Source of the DNA: an uncultured Lachnospiraceae bacterium
GTDB taxonomy: Bacteria > Bacillota > Clostridia > Lachnospirales > Lachnospiraceae
Length of the DNA: 40,328 nucleotides
Direction: 5' to 3'
NCBI GenBank assembly: GCA_910584915.1
Contig: CAJUDM010000034.1
Location: 1 to 40,328 of the forward strand
Shown one piece after another: positions 15,478 through 24,453 of the stretch. The stretch's first letter is position 1. Each line of letters begins with the position of its first letter. The notes below the pieces were generated by a model. The model did not search any database, was not told the origin of the DNA, and saw only the letters and a program-made list of their open reading frames with translations. The translations under genes were made by a program, and so were the position numbers.

Positions 15478-16686
15478 TCTCCCCGACACCTGATATCTCT
15501 GATAAACTCTCCTGCCGGCAGCGGCGAGCAGGGCACAGGAGAGAAGATAAAGTACCGGCACGATCTGCCAGGAGAGCAGGCAGTGCCCGAAAACAGGCAG
15601 CGTTCTCAGATCAAAGACATTCCGGATATTCAGAAAAGAAAAGGGCAGCCAGCAAAAGAGCTGGGAGAGGACCCGGTGCTGTGCGGGCACTTTGCCTAGC
15701 AGGGCGATGAGGATGAGCGCCACTGTGACCGACATGGCGGCAATGCCGTTTTGGAGGCATTCCGACAGCACCATGACGAAAATGCCGATAAAAACCGAGA
15801 GGATCAGCGAGATGCCGCACATGATAAGGCAGGCTGCGCCGATGGTCAGCGGATGGGAGAACGGGTAGGGCGTCGCCTGAAGCTGCATGGCAAAGCCGTC
15901 CGTACCGTAGATGCCGAGAGCAAGTATGGCGGAGGCGAGCACCATAAGGGCGCAGGAGGCGAGGGAGACCGTAACGCCGGCTGATATCTTGGCGAGATAT
16001 ACGGTGGTCTTTCCCTTTGCGCCGGAGAGGATGAGCTGGTCCGTCCTGCGCGTATGTTCCTCCGCAAAGACGCCGGGGAGGCATATGGCGGCAAAGAGCG
16101 GGATCAGGACGCAGAGTGTGTTGAAAGATTTGAGCAGCATGGTGTAGCCCTCATGGTAATAATAGAGATAGGGGGTGGAAATTTCCGCCTCTTTTTGAAG
16201 CCAGAATGCCTTTTCCCGCTCTGTCAAAAACTGCCCCTGCCATTCTTCTTCCAGAAAAGCAAGGCGCGCCTCGTAGAAGGATTCTTCCGTGACCTCAAGA
16301 GCCAGAATATCTTTCAGAACAGGCTGGTCGAACCACCGGCTGATCAGTTGAAAGACGGCGGCATAAGGGCGGGCGCATGCCTGGTACTCCTCCGTCAGCG
16401 TATAGCGCCCCTCGGGATCGGGAATTTTTTCGTAGGCAGAGACGGTTTCCGATAACAGAGCCTGATCGATGGCTCTGCCGGAGAGAGCCCGCTCATGCGC
16501 CTGATCCACCCGGAACATGTGGTAATGGGTGTCGGTCACTTCGCCGTCCACATAGGATTTTCCGGTCAGCGGCAGGAGAGGGATGGTTGCGACGACAAGC
16601 AGGCTTAGAAACAATGTTATCCAAAAAATCTTTTTCCCGGTGATCTTTTTTAATTCGTATCGATAGAGTGTGCTTAAATATTCCAT
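15475..16686 (-). CDS. ABC-2 type transporter permease
   Basis: A 403-aa integral membrane protein. One membrane segment lies at about residues 19-39 (FWITLFLSLLVVATIPLL), a long extracytoplasmic domain follows (about 45-175), and five or six further segments lie in the C-terminal half. This is the topology of ABC-2 permeases with a large external loop that export peptides, lipids or antibiotics. The start follows GAGGTAAAAA. It is the last gene of the four-gene sigma/ABC operon; its 3' end collides with the truncated small gene. The substrate is unknown, though control by a sigma factor suggests envelope or antibiotic stress. Confidence 0.85.
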   Translation of the reverse strand: MEYLSTLYRYELKKITGKKIFWITLFLSLLVVATIPLLPLTGKSYVDGEVTDTHYHMFRVDQAHERALSGRAIDQALLSETVSAYEKIPDPEGRYTLTEEYQACARPYAAVFQLISRWFDQPVLKDILALEVTEESFYEARLAFLEEEWQGQFLTEREKAFWLQKEAEISTPYLYYYHEGYTMLLKSFNTLCVLIPLFAAICLPGVFAEEHTRRTDQLILSGAKGKTTVYLAKISAGVTVSLASCALMVLASAILALGIYGTDGFAMQLQATPYPFSHPLTIGAACLIMCGISLILSVFIGIFVMVLSECLQNGIAAMSVTVALILIALLGKVPAQHRVLSQLFCWLPFSFLNIRNVFDLRTLPVFGHCLLSWQIVPVLYLLSCALLAAAGRRVYQRYQVSGR

Positions 16687-16753
16687 TTTTTACCTCATAT
16701 CTGAAATGTTTTGTGATGAAAAGGCGAGCGAAGGGTCAGATTTTGCCTGCCGC

Positions 16754-17449
16754 TTATTTCGCTGTGGTCTCCCTCAGATAAAAATCTTCCAGATCCCCCT
16801 TTGTCTCATCCCATTTTCCCTGGTAAATGAGCTGTCCCTGTCTCATGATCAGGACCTGATCCGCGATATGCTCGATGTCGGAGACAATGTGGGTGGACAA
16901 TAAGACAATACTGTTTTTCCCGAGCGTTTCGATCAGGCTGCGGAAGCGCACCCGTTCCCCCGGATCAAGCCCCGCCGTGGGCTCGTCGAGAATGAGGAGT
17001 TTCGGATCATTGAGCAGCGCCTGGGCGATGCCGAGCCTTTGTTTCATACCGCCGGAGAAGGTTTTGATCTTTTTTCGGGCGACGTCAGACAGAGATACAA
17101 GCGCAAGGAGTTCTGACGCTTTCTGTTTTGCCTTCTGCTTTGGAATGCCTTTTAATGCGGCGAGATACCGGAGAAAGTCCGCGGCGCTGAACTCCGGGTA
17201 ATAGCCGAAGTCCTGGGGCAGATAGCCGAGGTGCGCCCGGTATGCCTCCTCGCTGACATCCATGCCGTCGAAGGTGACAGTGCCGCTGTCCGGCGTTAAG
17301 ATGCCGCAGAGCATGCGCATGAGCGTGGTCTTTCCGGCTCCGTTTTCCCCCAGCAGTCCGTGGACGCCCTCGGAGAGCGTCAGTGAGATCCTGTCCACGG
17401 CGATCTTGTTCTTATATTGTTTTGACACACGGTCCATGATCAGTTCCAT
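16754..17449 (-). CDS. ABC transporter ATP-binding protein
   Basis: A 231-aa ATPase. Walker A is GENGAGKTT at residues 34-42, the signature is FSGGMKQRLGIAQAL, Walker B is LLILDEPTAGLD and the switch histidine follows in LLSTHIVSD. The pattern (DFGYYPEF at the Q-loop) matches ABC-2 export systems. The start at 17449 is set by GGGAGGAA five bases upstream; longer in-frame extensions run into the previous gene. It overlaps that gene by 10 bases and precedes the permease by 67 bases. It would power the permease at 15475-16686. Confidence 0.93.
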   Translation of the reverse strand: MELIMDRVSKQYKNKIAVDRISLTLSEGVHGLLGENGAGKTTLMRMLCGILTPDSGTVTFDGMDVSEEAYRAHLGYLPQDFGYYPEFSAADFLRYLAALKGIPKQKAKQKASELLALVSLSDVARKKIKTFSGGMKQRLGIAQALLNDPKLLILDEPTAGLDPGERVRFRSLIETLGKNSIVLLSTHIVSDIEHIADQVLIMRQGQLIYQGKWDETKGDLEDFYLRETTAK

Positions 17450-18162
17450 ACCAGTTCCTCCCGGTCGATCAGATTTTGATATTGTTTTACGGTGCCGGCG
17501 AAGAGAAGCATGACGGCGGCGATCCATCCCGCGCAGGAGCTTTCTTCGAGAAGCCACAGGAAAACAGGATTGTTGTTATGGTGAAGCGTGAAAGTGATAA
17601 GGCTGACGAATGCACAGACGCCTGTGCACAGATAAACGCCGTCCCTGTCTCTCCGTCTGCGCACAATGTGCAGACAGAGAAAGGTGGAGAGCAGAAGGGG
17701 CGTGATGATAAAAAGCCCTGCCCGCAGGGGGGATGTATCATTGTTTCTGAGGCTTAAGGGAAAAAGCAAAAGGAGCAGCAGGAGGTCCCCCGTTCCCAGA
17801 ATAGCGAGGCGGGCGAGGAGCGTGCTTTTCAGGGAGAAGCGGGTCGCCATTTCCAGCTCCGCCATCCCGTAATGTTCCGAGCGCCCGGTCTCCGCGACAA
17901 GGGTGAGGGCGAGCAGGGGAGTGAATGCGGAGACCGCCCGAAGCATATCAGCGAGAAGTATCAGGCTTCCGAACAGGACTGCCGCGAAAGCGCAGATGGA
18001 AACGCTGATAGTCCGCTTTCGGATATACTGCGCCTGAATCAGCAGAAACGAAAACAGGCTGATCCCGGCGGGCTCTGCAAACTCCTGCAAAAATGCCTCC
18101 CGGCGGGCGGGCGCGGGCGCTTCAAAGGCTTTTTTCAATTCTTTTTTCAGTACAGAGTTCAT
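17440..18162 (-). CDS. Six-segment membrane protein between sigma factor and ABC transporter
   Basis: A 240-aa protein. A charged cytosolic N terminus of about 48 residues (MNSVLKKELKKAFEAPAPARREAF…) is followed by about six hydrophobic segments (near residues 50-72, 75-92, 115-138, 145-163, 177-193 and 210-226). Its ATG overlaps the sigma stop by four bases (ATGA) and its end overlaps the ABC ATPase start by ten, so it is fully coupled to both. The short cytosolic head ahead of the membrane part would suit an anti-sigma factor or a second permease subunit. No zinc-binding ZAS motif is visible. No family is recognised. Confidence 0.72.
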   Translation of the reverse strand: MNSVLKKELKKAFEAPAPARREAFLQEFAEPAGISLFSFLLIQAQYIRKRTISVSICAFAAVLFGSLILLADMLRAVSAFTPLLALTLVAETGRSEHYGMAELEMATRFSLKSTLLARLAILGTGDLLLLLLLFPLSLRNNDTSPLRAGLFIITPLLLSTFLCLHIVRRRRDRDGVYLCTGVCAFVSLITFTLHHNNNPVFLWLLEESSCAGWIAAVMLLFAGTVKQYQNLIDREELVWN

Positions 18163-18707
18163 AAAAAATCCTCCTCTCCGAGTTTGTTTTTCAATGTCTC
18201 AGATGCCGCGAGAAGTTTTCGCCGCAGGGCGAAACGGGATATGCCGAACAATTTTGCGATGACGCCGACGGGTACCTCGTTGACATAGCGGAGCAGCAGA
18301 AGTTCCTGTTCCTCGGGCGTCATCTCCCCGAGCGCGCTGCGGACCGCGATCGCGGTGAGCAGTGCATCTTCCCCGGAGGGTGCACTGATTTGTCCCGAGA
18401 GAGAAGAACCGTTTTTTCTGTTTGGAGATGATGCCGCATGATATTCTGCGGTTTCCTTAAGGGGCAGGACGGCATGCCTGCGGTATTGGTCGATGCAGAG
18501 ATGCCTTGCGATCGTGTACAAATATTTCAGCGCTGTCTCCGGGGAGGAAAAGCGATATCTCTCCAGATATTTCAGAAAAGTTTCCTGGGTGATATCTTCG
18601 GCGAGTTCCCTGTTATGCAGTTTGAAGTAACAGTAACGGTATATTTTGTCGTACTGTTTTTCTATCAGTATGCCGTCGCGGTAAGCGCGGCTGTGGTCTG
18701 TGGACAT
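18159..18707 (-). CDS. ECF-type RNA polymerase sigma factor
   Basis: A 182-aa sigma-70 family protein. Region 2 is clear (YDKIYRYCYFKLHNRELAEDITQETFLKYLERY… ARHLCIDQYRR), a poorly conserved linker follows, and region 4 is MTPEEQELLLLRYVNEVPVGVIAKLFGIS with ALRRKLLAASETLKNKL. The GTG/ATG context is settled by GGGGGGAAA upstream of 18707. It leads an operon with a membrane protein and an ABC exporter, so it probably senses envelope or antimicrobial stress and may activate the operon. I could not identify a convincing ECF promoter in 18708-18900. Confidence 0.9.
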   Translation of the reverse strand: MSTDHSRAYRDGILIEKQYDKIYRYCYFKLHNRELAEDITQETFLKYLERYRFSSPETALKYLYTIARHLCIDQYRRHAVLPLKETAEYHAASSPNRKNGSSLSGQISAPSGEDALLTAIAVRSALGEMTPEEQELLLLRYVNEVPVGVIAKLFGISRFALRRKLLAASETLKNKLGEEDFL

Positions 18708-18910
18708 GGGTTTCCCCCCTGTGGGCGGTAAAGGTGCTGCGCTTTTCCCGGCGTTTGGACGGATGGTATTTGCCGGGGCAGGGCGACAACAGATACAGGT
18801 TCATTCGGTATCACTATGATTGACGGATGAAGGGCATGAAATGTGCGGGGAATGATGTACTGAAAAGAAAGAAATCGAATGCAGAAAAGCGGAATCCATA
18901 TTTTGGGCAC

Positions 18911-18945
18911 AAAAAAAGGGCAGGTGCACAATACCTTACTGCCCT
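18911..18945 (-). terminator. Terminator of the LacI gene
   Basis: On the minus strand AGGGCAG (18939-18945) and CTGCCCT (18917-18923) form a perfect stem followed by seven T. The LacI stop codon (18936-18938) lies within the loop-proximal part, so translation ends inside the terminator. Confidence 0.88.
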
Positions 18946-19943
18946 GCGGATACAAAGCGGATGGTAGATTCTCTGGCAATGACGCGGGATTCCAGTTCAT
19001 ACATACGCGGCTCCGTATCATTGCTGATCTGATCAAGCAGGATTTCCACGGATTTTTTCCCGATCTCATCCAAAGGCTGAGCCAGGGCGGTGAGCTTTGG
19101 GTTGATTTCCTTTGCCAGCAGAGAGTTGTCGAAACCGGCGATGGCGATATCCTGCGGGACGGCGTAACCCAGTTCACGGAAAGCGGCGATGGCTTCGCAG
19201 GCAGTGATGTCATCGTTGGCGAGATATGCCTCACAGTGCAGCCCCGAATCTGCGGCGTATTGTTTTACCAGCTTGTAGACCAGGCTGGCATTCATATTCT
19301 CCGGCGCCGGACACTCGATCACATCCGTCAGATTGATCCGGCTGGCGGACAGATACTGTTGGAATCCCGCGTATTTTATGGCGGAGGTAGACTCTCTGGT
19401 GGGACCGATATAGCCTATTTTCTGAAAACCCATGTTCAGAAAATGTCTGGCTATCTGCTGGCCGCCATGATAATGGGAAATATATACGCTGCTGAATCCG
19501 TCCATCTTCTTGGTGATCATCACCGTCGGAATCTGCAGGCGCTGATAAGCGGGCAGGCTCTGCTTTGTGGAAACCGGAACCGCGATCACGCCGTCCACTT
19601 TTCGCTGGCGCAGTTGGGCGAGAATATTTTTTTCTTTGTCCAGACTGCGGTGCGTATTACAGATGATTACGCTGTAACCTTCATAAAATGCCTCGTTTTC
19701 TATAGATTCTATGATTTCACTGAAAAAGGGATAGGCAATTTCCGGAACCAGCACGCCGATGATGTTCGTCCTGTTTCCCGCCAGGCTCTGGGCGATGAGA
19801 TTGGGTTCATAGTCCAGTTCCTTGACCCAGTAGAGTACCTTTTGGCGTGTTTCCGCTTTAACAGAAGGATGGTTTGAGAGGACTCTGGAGACGGTGACTC
19901 TGGAGACGCCCGCCTTATCGGCAATATCCTGCATGCTGACCAC
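18936..19943 (-). CDS. LacI/GalR-family transcriptional regulator
   Basis: A 335-aa regulator. The HTH and hinge helix (MQDIADKAGVSRVTVSRVLS, then VKAETRQKVLYWVKELDYEPN) are at the N terminus and a periplasmic-binding-protein-like sugar domain follows (GVLVPEIAYPFFSEII… GFDNSLLAKEINPKLT). The start is best placed at a GTG (19943), because AAAGGAGGG lies seven bases upstream; ATGs at 19964 and 19934 are badly spaced. It lies downstream of the PTS gene on the same strand and most likely represses it through the dyad at 22086-22101. Confidence 0.9.
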   Translation of the reverse strand: MVSMQDIADKAGVSRVTVSRVLSNHPSVKAETRQKVLYWVKELDYEPNLIAQSLAGNRTNIIGVLVPEIAYPFFSEIIESIENEAFYEGYSVIICNTHRSLDKEKNILAQLRQRKVDGVIAVPVSTKQSLPAYQRLQIPTVMITKKMDGFSSVYISHYHGGQQIARHFLNMGFQKIGYIGPTRESTSAIKYAGFQQYLSASRINLTDVIECPAPENMNASLVYKLVKQYAADSGLHCEAYLANDDITACEAIAAFRELGYAVPQDIAIAGFDNSLLAKEINPKLTALAQPLDEIGKKSVEILLDQISNDTEPRMYELESRVIARESTIRFVSAGQ

Positions 19944-20091
19944 GGCAATCCCTCCTTTCTTCATACCTGGAATTGTGGGTGGTTCCTTTGGCGTCAGACA
20001 AATTTCCCTTTCATTGGATTTTGCCTGATCCGTAGTTTTATATAGGAATATTTTATGCCTGACTGCCGCTGTTGTCAAGAATGGAAGGAAA

Positions 20092-20124
20092 GAGCCACCC
20101 TTTAATCCGGGTGGCTTTTTTTTA
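20092..20124. terminator. Hairpin between the PTS gene and the LacI gene
   Basis: AGCCACCC and GGGTGGCT form a perfect 8-bp stem followed by eight T on the plus strand. On the minus strand, the direction of the PTS gene, the tail is CTTTCC, so termination of the PTS transcript may be incomplete and some read-through into the regulator is possible. Confidence 0.65.
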
Positions 20125-22035
20125 TCACGCTTTCAGGCACATCAGTTTATCGCCGGGCTTAAGGCTGCCGGACGCCGCGGCTTCGACAGAGGCAAGGTCG
20201 TCGGAATTGGTAACTGCGACCATGATGGTGGCAGCATGGCCAGCTGCCCTGATCTTCTCCAGATCCATGGTCAGAAGAAGGTCTCCTTTTTTTACTGCCT
20301 GCCCTTCTTTGACATGGCTCTCAAAACCGTCGCCTTTCATATCTACGGTATCTATGCCTACGTGGATGAGCAGTTCCACACCCTCAGCTTCAATGCCGAT
20401 GGCATGCAGCGTATCAGCGAGCTGACAGATGGTGCCGTCCATGGGAGAAAATACTTTGCCGATATCCGGCTCAACGCCGCAGCATACGCCGAGGATGCCC
20501 TGGGAGAATGTCGGATCGGGAATCTCCGCCATGGGAACAAATGTTCCCTGCGCCACAGAGCCGAGCACATCCGGGAAGGCGGCAGGAGCAGGAGGAACCT
20601 CCTTTTTAGCTCCTTTTGGGGCGTCTGCCTCCATGACTTCCGGAGGGACTGCGAAGAACCAGCACAGGCCGAAAGCTACGGCAAAGGTGGCGAGGGCAAG
20701 TATCACATACATCACAAGCTGGGAGGGAGAGTATATGTACAGAAGCAGCCCCGGAATGGTGGTTATGCCATTGCCGGTTCCCTTCATACCGAGCAGCATG
20801 GCGATCATGCCGGCTACGCCGTTGATGGAACAGCTCAGGAGAAACGGTTTCATGCCATAGCGCAGGATGACCCCGAACAGGGCGGGTTCACCGATGCCCA
20901 GCAGGGCGGATACGGTGGCACTGGGGCCGATGGCGCGGATTTCTTTCTTTTTTGCCTTGATCGAGATGGCGAGACATACGCCGGCGGAGGAAAAACCGCA
21001 CATACACAAAATAGCGTTGAACGGGTTAAAGCCGGTGCTTGCCAGCAGGCTGATCTCCAGCATATTGAAGATATGGTGGACACCTGTGAGGGTGATGATG
21101 GACCAGAAAAAACCCACCACCAGGCCGCCGATGCCGAGGGGAAGTTCCAGCGCATATTCTACGATGACCAGCAGGATATTCTCCAGTGCATGCAGGAGCG
21201 GTCCGATCACCAACAGAGACAGGATCAGCATGACGAACAGCACCAGAAATGGCGTGATCATAAAGTCGAAAACTGCCGGGACCGTTTTCCGCAGTTTCTT
21301 TTCCAGTTTACTGCCGATCACACCTGCCACGAAGGCGGGCAGGATACTGCCCTGATAACCGACTATGGGAATAAAGCCGAAAAGCATCAGGGGCGTCACG
21401 CCGCTGGAGGGATCTGCCACGGAATAGGCATTCGGCAGGGCGCCGTTTACCAGCATCAGCCCCAGGATCAGCCCCAGCACCGGGGAGCCGCCAAACACGC
21501 GGAATGTGGACCAGCAGACAATGGCGGGCAGGAAAGCGAAAGTAGTGCCGGAGAGCACCTCTACCAGAACCTGAAAGGTCTGGGGAATATCGGCGTTGGT
21601 CATGCCGAATAAGGCTAAAAAGTTGTCGTTGAGCAATGCGCCTTTCAGGCCGAGGAACAGACCGGTGGCTACCAGGGCGGGGATGACCGGAACAAAGACA
21701 TCCCCGAAAGTACGGATGGCTTTTTGTACCTGGTTTTTTCCGTCCATTTTAGCTTCTTTCGCCTCGCTCGCAGTGGTCTCGGCGATACCGAGCTGTGTGA
21801 TCTGCTCGTAAACCCGGTTCACATGTCCGGTGCCGAAGATGATCTGGTATTGTCCGGCAGTGAAGAAAGTCCCCTTTACGGCATCGATCTCGCCGACTGT
21901 TTCGTCGTCAGCCAGGGTGCGGTCCGCGACAATGAGGCGCAGCCGGGTGGCGCAATGGGCGGCAGACTTGATGTTTTCCGGTCCGCCGACTGCCTGGATA
22001 ACTTCTTTTGCTATCTTTGCATAATCGTAGTTCAT
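20125..22035 (-). CDS. PTS sucrose/beta-glucoside-class transporter EIIBCA
   Basis: A 636-aa three-domain phosphotransferase permease. Residues 1-85 are EIIB, with the phosphocysteine motif AAHCATRLRLIV. About 105-455 are the membrane EIIC domain, with eight to ten hydrophobic segments and the conserved GVHHIFNMLEISLLASTGFN segment (sugar binding). About 490-636 are EIIA (glc family), with the phosphohistidine in VELLIHVGIDTVDMKGDGF. Substrate phosphorylation depends on EI/HPr supplied from elsewhere. EIIB reads most like the sucrose/beta-glucoside branch. No hydrolase gene lies beside it, so substrate is not decided. The start follows AAGGAGGAAACT. A promoter and a LacI-type dyad lie upstream. 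Confidence 0.93.
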   Translation of the reverse strand: MNYDYAKIAKEVIQAVGGPENIKSAAHCATRLRLIVADRTLADDETVGEIDAVKGTFFTAGQYQIIFGTGHVNRVYEQITQLGIAETTASEAKEAKMDGKNQVQKAIRTFGDVFVPVIPALVATGLFLGLKGALLNDNFLALFGMTNADIPQTFQVLVEVLSGTTFAFLPAIVCWSTFRVFGGSPVLGLILGLMLVNGALPNAYSVADPSSGVTPLMLFGFIPIVGYQGSILPAFVAGVIGSKLEKKLRKTVPAVFDFMITPFLVLFVMLILSLLVIGPLLHALENILLVIVEYALELPLGIGGLVVGFFWSIITLTGVHHIFNMLEISLLASTGFNPFNAILCMCGFSSAGVCLAISIKAKKKEIRAIGPSATVSALLGIGEPALFGVILRYGMKPFLLSCSINGVAGMIAMLLGMKGTGNGITTIPGLLLYIYSPSQLVMYVILALATFAVAFGLCWFFAVPPEVMEADAPKGAKKEVPPAPAAFPDVLGSVAQGTFVPMAEIPDPTFSQGILGVCCGVEPDIGKVFSPMDGTICQLADTLHAIGIEAEGVELLIHVGIDTVDMKGDGFESHVKEGQAVKKGDLLLTMDLEKIRAAGHAATIMVAVTNSDDLASVEAAASGSLKPGDKLMCLKA

Positions 22036-22085
22036 AGTTTCCTCCTTGAAAATTTTTGTTTTGGCAGGTTACACAAATATACATA

Positions 22086-22101
22086 ATGTACACGCGTTCA
22101 T
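22086..22101. promoter_or_regulatory. LacI/GalR-type operator upstream of the PTS gene
   Basis: ATGTACACGCGTTCAT is an imperfect 16-base dyad with a central CpG, the hallmark of LacI/GalR sites. It lies just downstream of the PTS -10, a position suited to repression. The adjacent LacI protein is the obvious candidate. Confidence 0.55.
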
Positions 22102-22110
22102 CTTGAAGCG

Positions 22111-22139
22111 AGAATATCACGTAAGATGACGCCAGTCAA
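22111..22139 (-). promoter_or_regulatory. Promoter of the PTS gene
   Basis: On the minus strand -35 TTGACT (22134-22139) and -10 TATTCT (22111-22116) have a 17-base spacer. Confidence 0.7.
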
Positions 22140-22227
22140 TACAAGTGTTGAAAAAAACAAAAAATCGGCAATTTGCATAAATTTAACCCATCTGTTTTGT
22201 TGAAAACAGAAAAAGAACTATGGCGGA

Positions 22228-22256
22228 TTGACAGAGATGATTGAAAAAATTATAAT
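22228..22256 (+). promoter_or_regulatory. Consensus promoter of the HAD phosphatase gene
   Basis: -35 TTGACA (22228-22233) and -10 TATAAT (22251-22256), both perfect, with a 17-base spacer. The gene starts 50 bases downstream. Confidence 0.9.
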
Positions 22257-22305
22257 GAACAAAATGAAAGCGAGTACAACATGAGTTATATAGAAGGAGG
22301 TTATC

Positions 22306-23136
22306 ATGGATCAGAAACTGATATTCCTGGATATTGACGGCACGCTGACGGAACCGGGGAAAAATGTCCCGCCTCCGTCGGCAGTGGAAGCCGTTCGGCG
22401 GGCGCGCGGTCGGGGGCACAGAGTCGTACTGTGTTCCGGGAGGAATTACGGGATGCTCTTCCCCGTGCTGGAGTTTGGTTTTGACGGCCTGATTGCCAGT
22501 GCAGGCGGCTATATTGAGTATCATGGCAGGGTGGTCTATGACTGCCCGATGGACCCTGAGCAGCAGGAGCGGGTGCTGCATGTTTTTGAGGAGAGCGGCA
22601 TTTACCGCACCATTGGGGGCAGAAACAACAGTTATACCGATGAGGGGTTTAAGGAGTTCCTGGCGGAAAATGCACGATCCGAGGCAAACAGTGAGCTGCT
22701 GCGGTGGCGGATTCAGATTGAGGATGAACTGGGTATCCGCCCCATGTCGGAATACGATGGCGAGCCTATTTACGGCATGGCGTTTATGAGCAGGGGGATG
22801 GAGCGCCTGAAAAAGCCCATGCAGCTATTGCAGGACGAATTTGATTTCTGTATTCAGGACGAAGATGCCTGCGGCATTGTGAACGGGGAGCTGGCAAGCA
22901 AAGCGTTCAACAAAGGGAAGGCAGTGGAACGGTTATGTGAGTTCCTTGGCATTTCCAGGGCGGATACGATCGCTATCGGGGACAGCATGAACGATTTAGA
23001 GATGCTGAAGGCTGTGGAGATCGGTGTCTGTATGGCAGACGGAAGCCCTTCCCTGAAAAAGATTGCCCGGATGGTCTGCCCGGCGGTGACAGAGGACGGC
23101 ATTTACCATGCCTTTGAAAAATTGCAGTTGATTTAG
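22306..23136 (+). CDS. Cof-type HAD-IIB phosphatase
   Basis: A 276-aa sugar- or cofactor-phosphate phosphatase. HAD motif I is FLDIDGTLT with the nucleophile and acid aspartates; motif II is VVLCSGRN; motif III/IV comprises a lysine near NKGKAVERL and GDSMNDLEML. The cap inserted between motifs II and III is of the C2B type, which defines the Cof subfamily. The start follows AGAAGGAGGTT. It is divergent from the PTS gene, so dephosphorylation of a sugar phosphate from that system is conceivable but not shown. The promoter is perfect consensus, so it is probably well expressed. Confidence 0.9.
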   Translation: MDQKLIFLDIDGTLTEPGKNVPPPSAVEAVRRARGRGHRVVLCSGRNYGMLFPVLEFGFDGLIASAGGYIEYHGRVVYDCPMDPEQQERVLHVFEESGIYRTIGGRNNSYTDEGFKEFLAENARSEANSELLRWRIQIEDELGIRPMSEYDGEPIYGMAFMSRGMERLKKPMQLLQDEFDFCIQDEDACGIVNGELASKAFNKGKAVERLCEFLGISRADTIAIGDSMNDLEMLKAVEIGVCMADGSPSLKKIARMVCPAVTEDGIYHAFEKLQLI

Positions 23137-23154
23137 GAAAGAGGGTGCGATCAT

Positions 23155-24453
23155 TCAGTTATCCTCAGGGGAATGCTCCCCAGAGTCCTCTTTGTCCTCA
23201 GGGATCGGCAGCCTGATCAGCACCTTCCTGATACGGTTCTGGTAGATCCCGCGCGCCTGCAGCGTGGAGCCATCCTCAAGTGTGACGATCTCATTATTCT
23301 TCGGCAGTCTGTCCAGCTTATCGATCATGATGCCGCCGAGGGAATCGAAATCTTCGGATTCCAGAGAAAGGCCCAGCGCGTCGTTCACATCATCCAGCTT
23401 CATACCGGCTTCGATCAGGTATGTATGTTCATCGATCTGTTTGATCAGTTCCGCCTCGTCCGCATCGTACTCATCCCTGATCTCACCCACGATCTCTTCC
23501 AGCAGATCCTCCATGGTGATCATCCCCACGGCGGAGCCGTACTCATCCAGCACAATAGCAAGGCTGGTGGATTTCTCCCGAAGTTCCAACAAAAGATCGG
23601 AGGTTTTTTTCCGCTCATAGGTATAGTAGACCGGGCGCAGGATCTTGTTCACCTTAAACCGGGGAGAATCCTTTGTCAGCAGGAAATCCTTCATATGGAC
23701 AAAACCGATGATGTTGTCGGAGTCCTCCTCATAGACAGGGATACGGGTGTACATCGTCTTCTTGAACAGCGCAAAAATTTCCTCGTAGGCGGCGGAGGAA
23801 GAGATGGAAGTCATATCGATCCGGGGGATCATGATCTCCGACGCTGTGGAATCGGAAAAATCAAACACATTATGGATATACTCCCGCTCTTCGGATTCGA
23901 TCACCCCTTCCTCATGCCCCACATCCACATAGGTGCGCAGTTCATCCTCCGTGATGCTGCCCTCGCCGGGCTTCGCGCCGAGATGAAAGATGCGGATGAT
24001 GCCCCGGGCGATATTGTCGACCACCCAGATCACAGGAGTCAGCAGGACCATCAGAAGCCTGATAATGCCGCTGTAGGCGAGGGCTATCTTATCGGCGTGG
24101 GAACCCGCCCAGGTCTTGGGCACGATCTCGCCGAAGATCAGCACCAGGAACGTCAAAAGTCCGGTGCAGATTCCCACAAACTGATTGCCGAGCAGACGGA
24201 TCGTCAGAGTCGTGGCAAGAGAGGAAGCGCCTATGTTGACGATATTGTTGCCGATCAGTATGGTGCTGAGCATTTTGCTGTAGGATTCTAAAATGGTCTG
24301 GACGCGGATGGCTTTTTTGTTGCCGTCCTCGGCGAGGGAACGCATGCGCACTTTATTTGCGCAGGTCAGCGCAGTCTCCGCGGAGGAAAAAAAACCTGAT
24401 AAAATCAGAAGAACGAGTAAGATGAGCAGTTGTATGACACCAGTGGTATCCAT
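23155..24453 (-). CDS. CorC/HlyC-family (DUF21-CBS) membrane protein
   Basis: A 432-aa protein of the CNNM/CorC family, linked to Mg2+ or Co2+ transport and resistance. In order: a DUF21 membrane domain (about residues 1-190, starting LLILLVLLILSGFFSSAETALT), a CBS pair (about 205-330, with MIPRIDMTSI and AIVLDEYGSAVGMITMEDLLEEIVGEI) and a CorC_HlyC C-terminal domain (about 345-425). All are full length. The start follows AAAGGAACTT. A perfect promoter lies upstream. It ends convergently 18 bases from the HAD gene. Confidence 0.93.
   Translation of the reverse strand: MDTTGVIQLLILLVLLILSGFFSSAETALTCANKVRMRSLAEDGNKKAIRVQTILESYSKMLSTILIGNNIVNIGASSLATTLTIRLLGNQFVGICTGLLTFLVLIFGEIVPKTWAGSHADKIALAYSGIIRLLMVLLTPVIWVVDNIARGIIRIFHLGAKPGEGSITEDELRTYVDVGHEEGVIESEEREYIHNVFDFSDSTASEIMIPRIDMTSISSSAAYEEIFALFKKTMYTRIPVYEEDSDNIIGFVHMKDFLLTKDSPRFKVNKILRPVYYTYERKKTSDLLLELREKSTSLAIVLDEYGSAVGMITMEDLLEEIVGEIRDEYDADEAELIKQIDEHTYLIEAGMKLDDVNDALGLSLESEDFDSLGGIMIDKLDRLPKNNEIVTLEDGSTLQARGIYQNRIRKVLIRLPIPEDKEDSGEHSPEDN

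Noticed and set aside
20236..21612. Long open frame (458 codons) on the plus strand
   Set aside because: It is antisense to the PTS EIIBCA gene, rich in His, Gln and Gly with no domain; a mirror of the coding strand.
23173..24291. 372-codon open frame on the plus strand
   Set aside because: Antisense to the CorC-type gene, no recognisable family.
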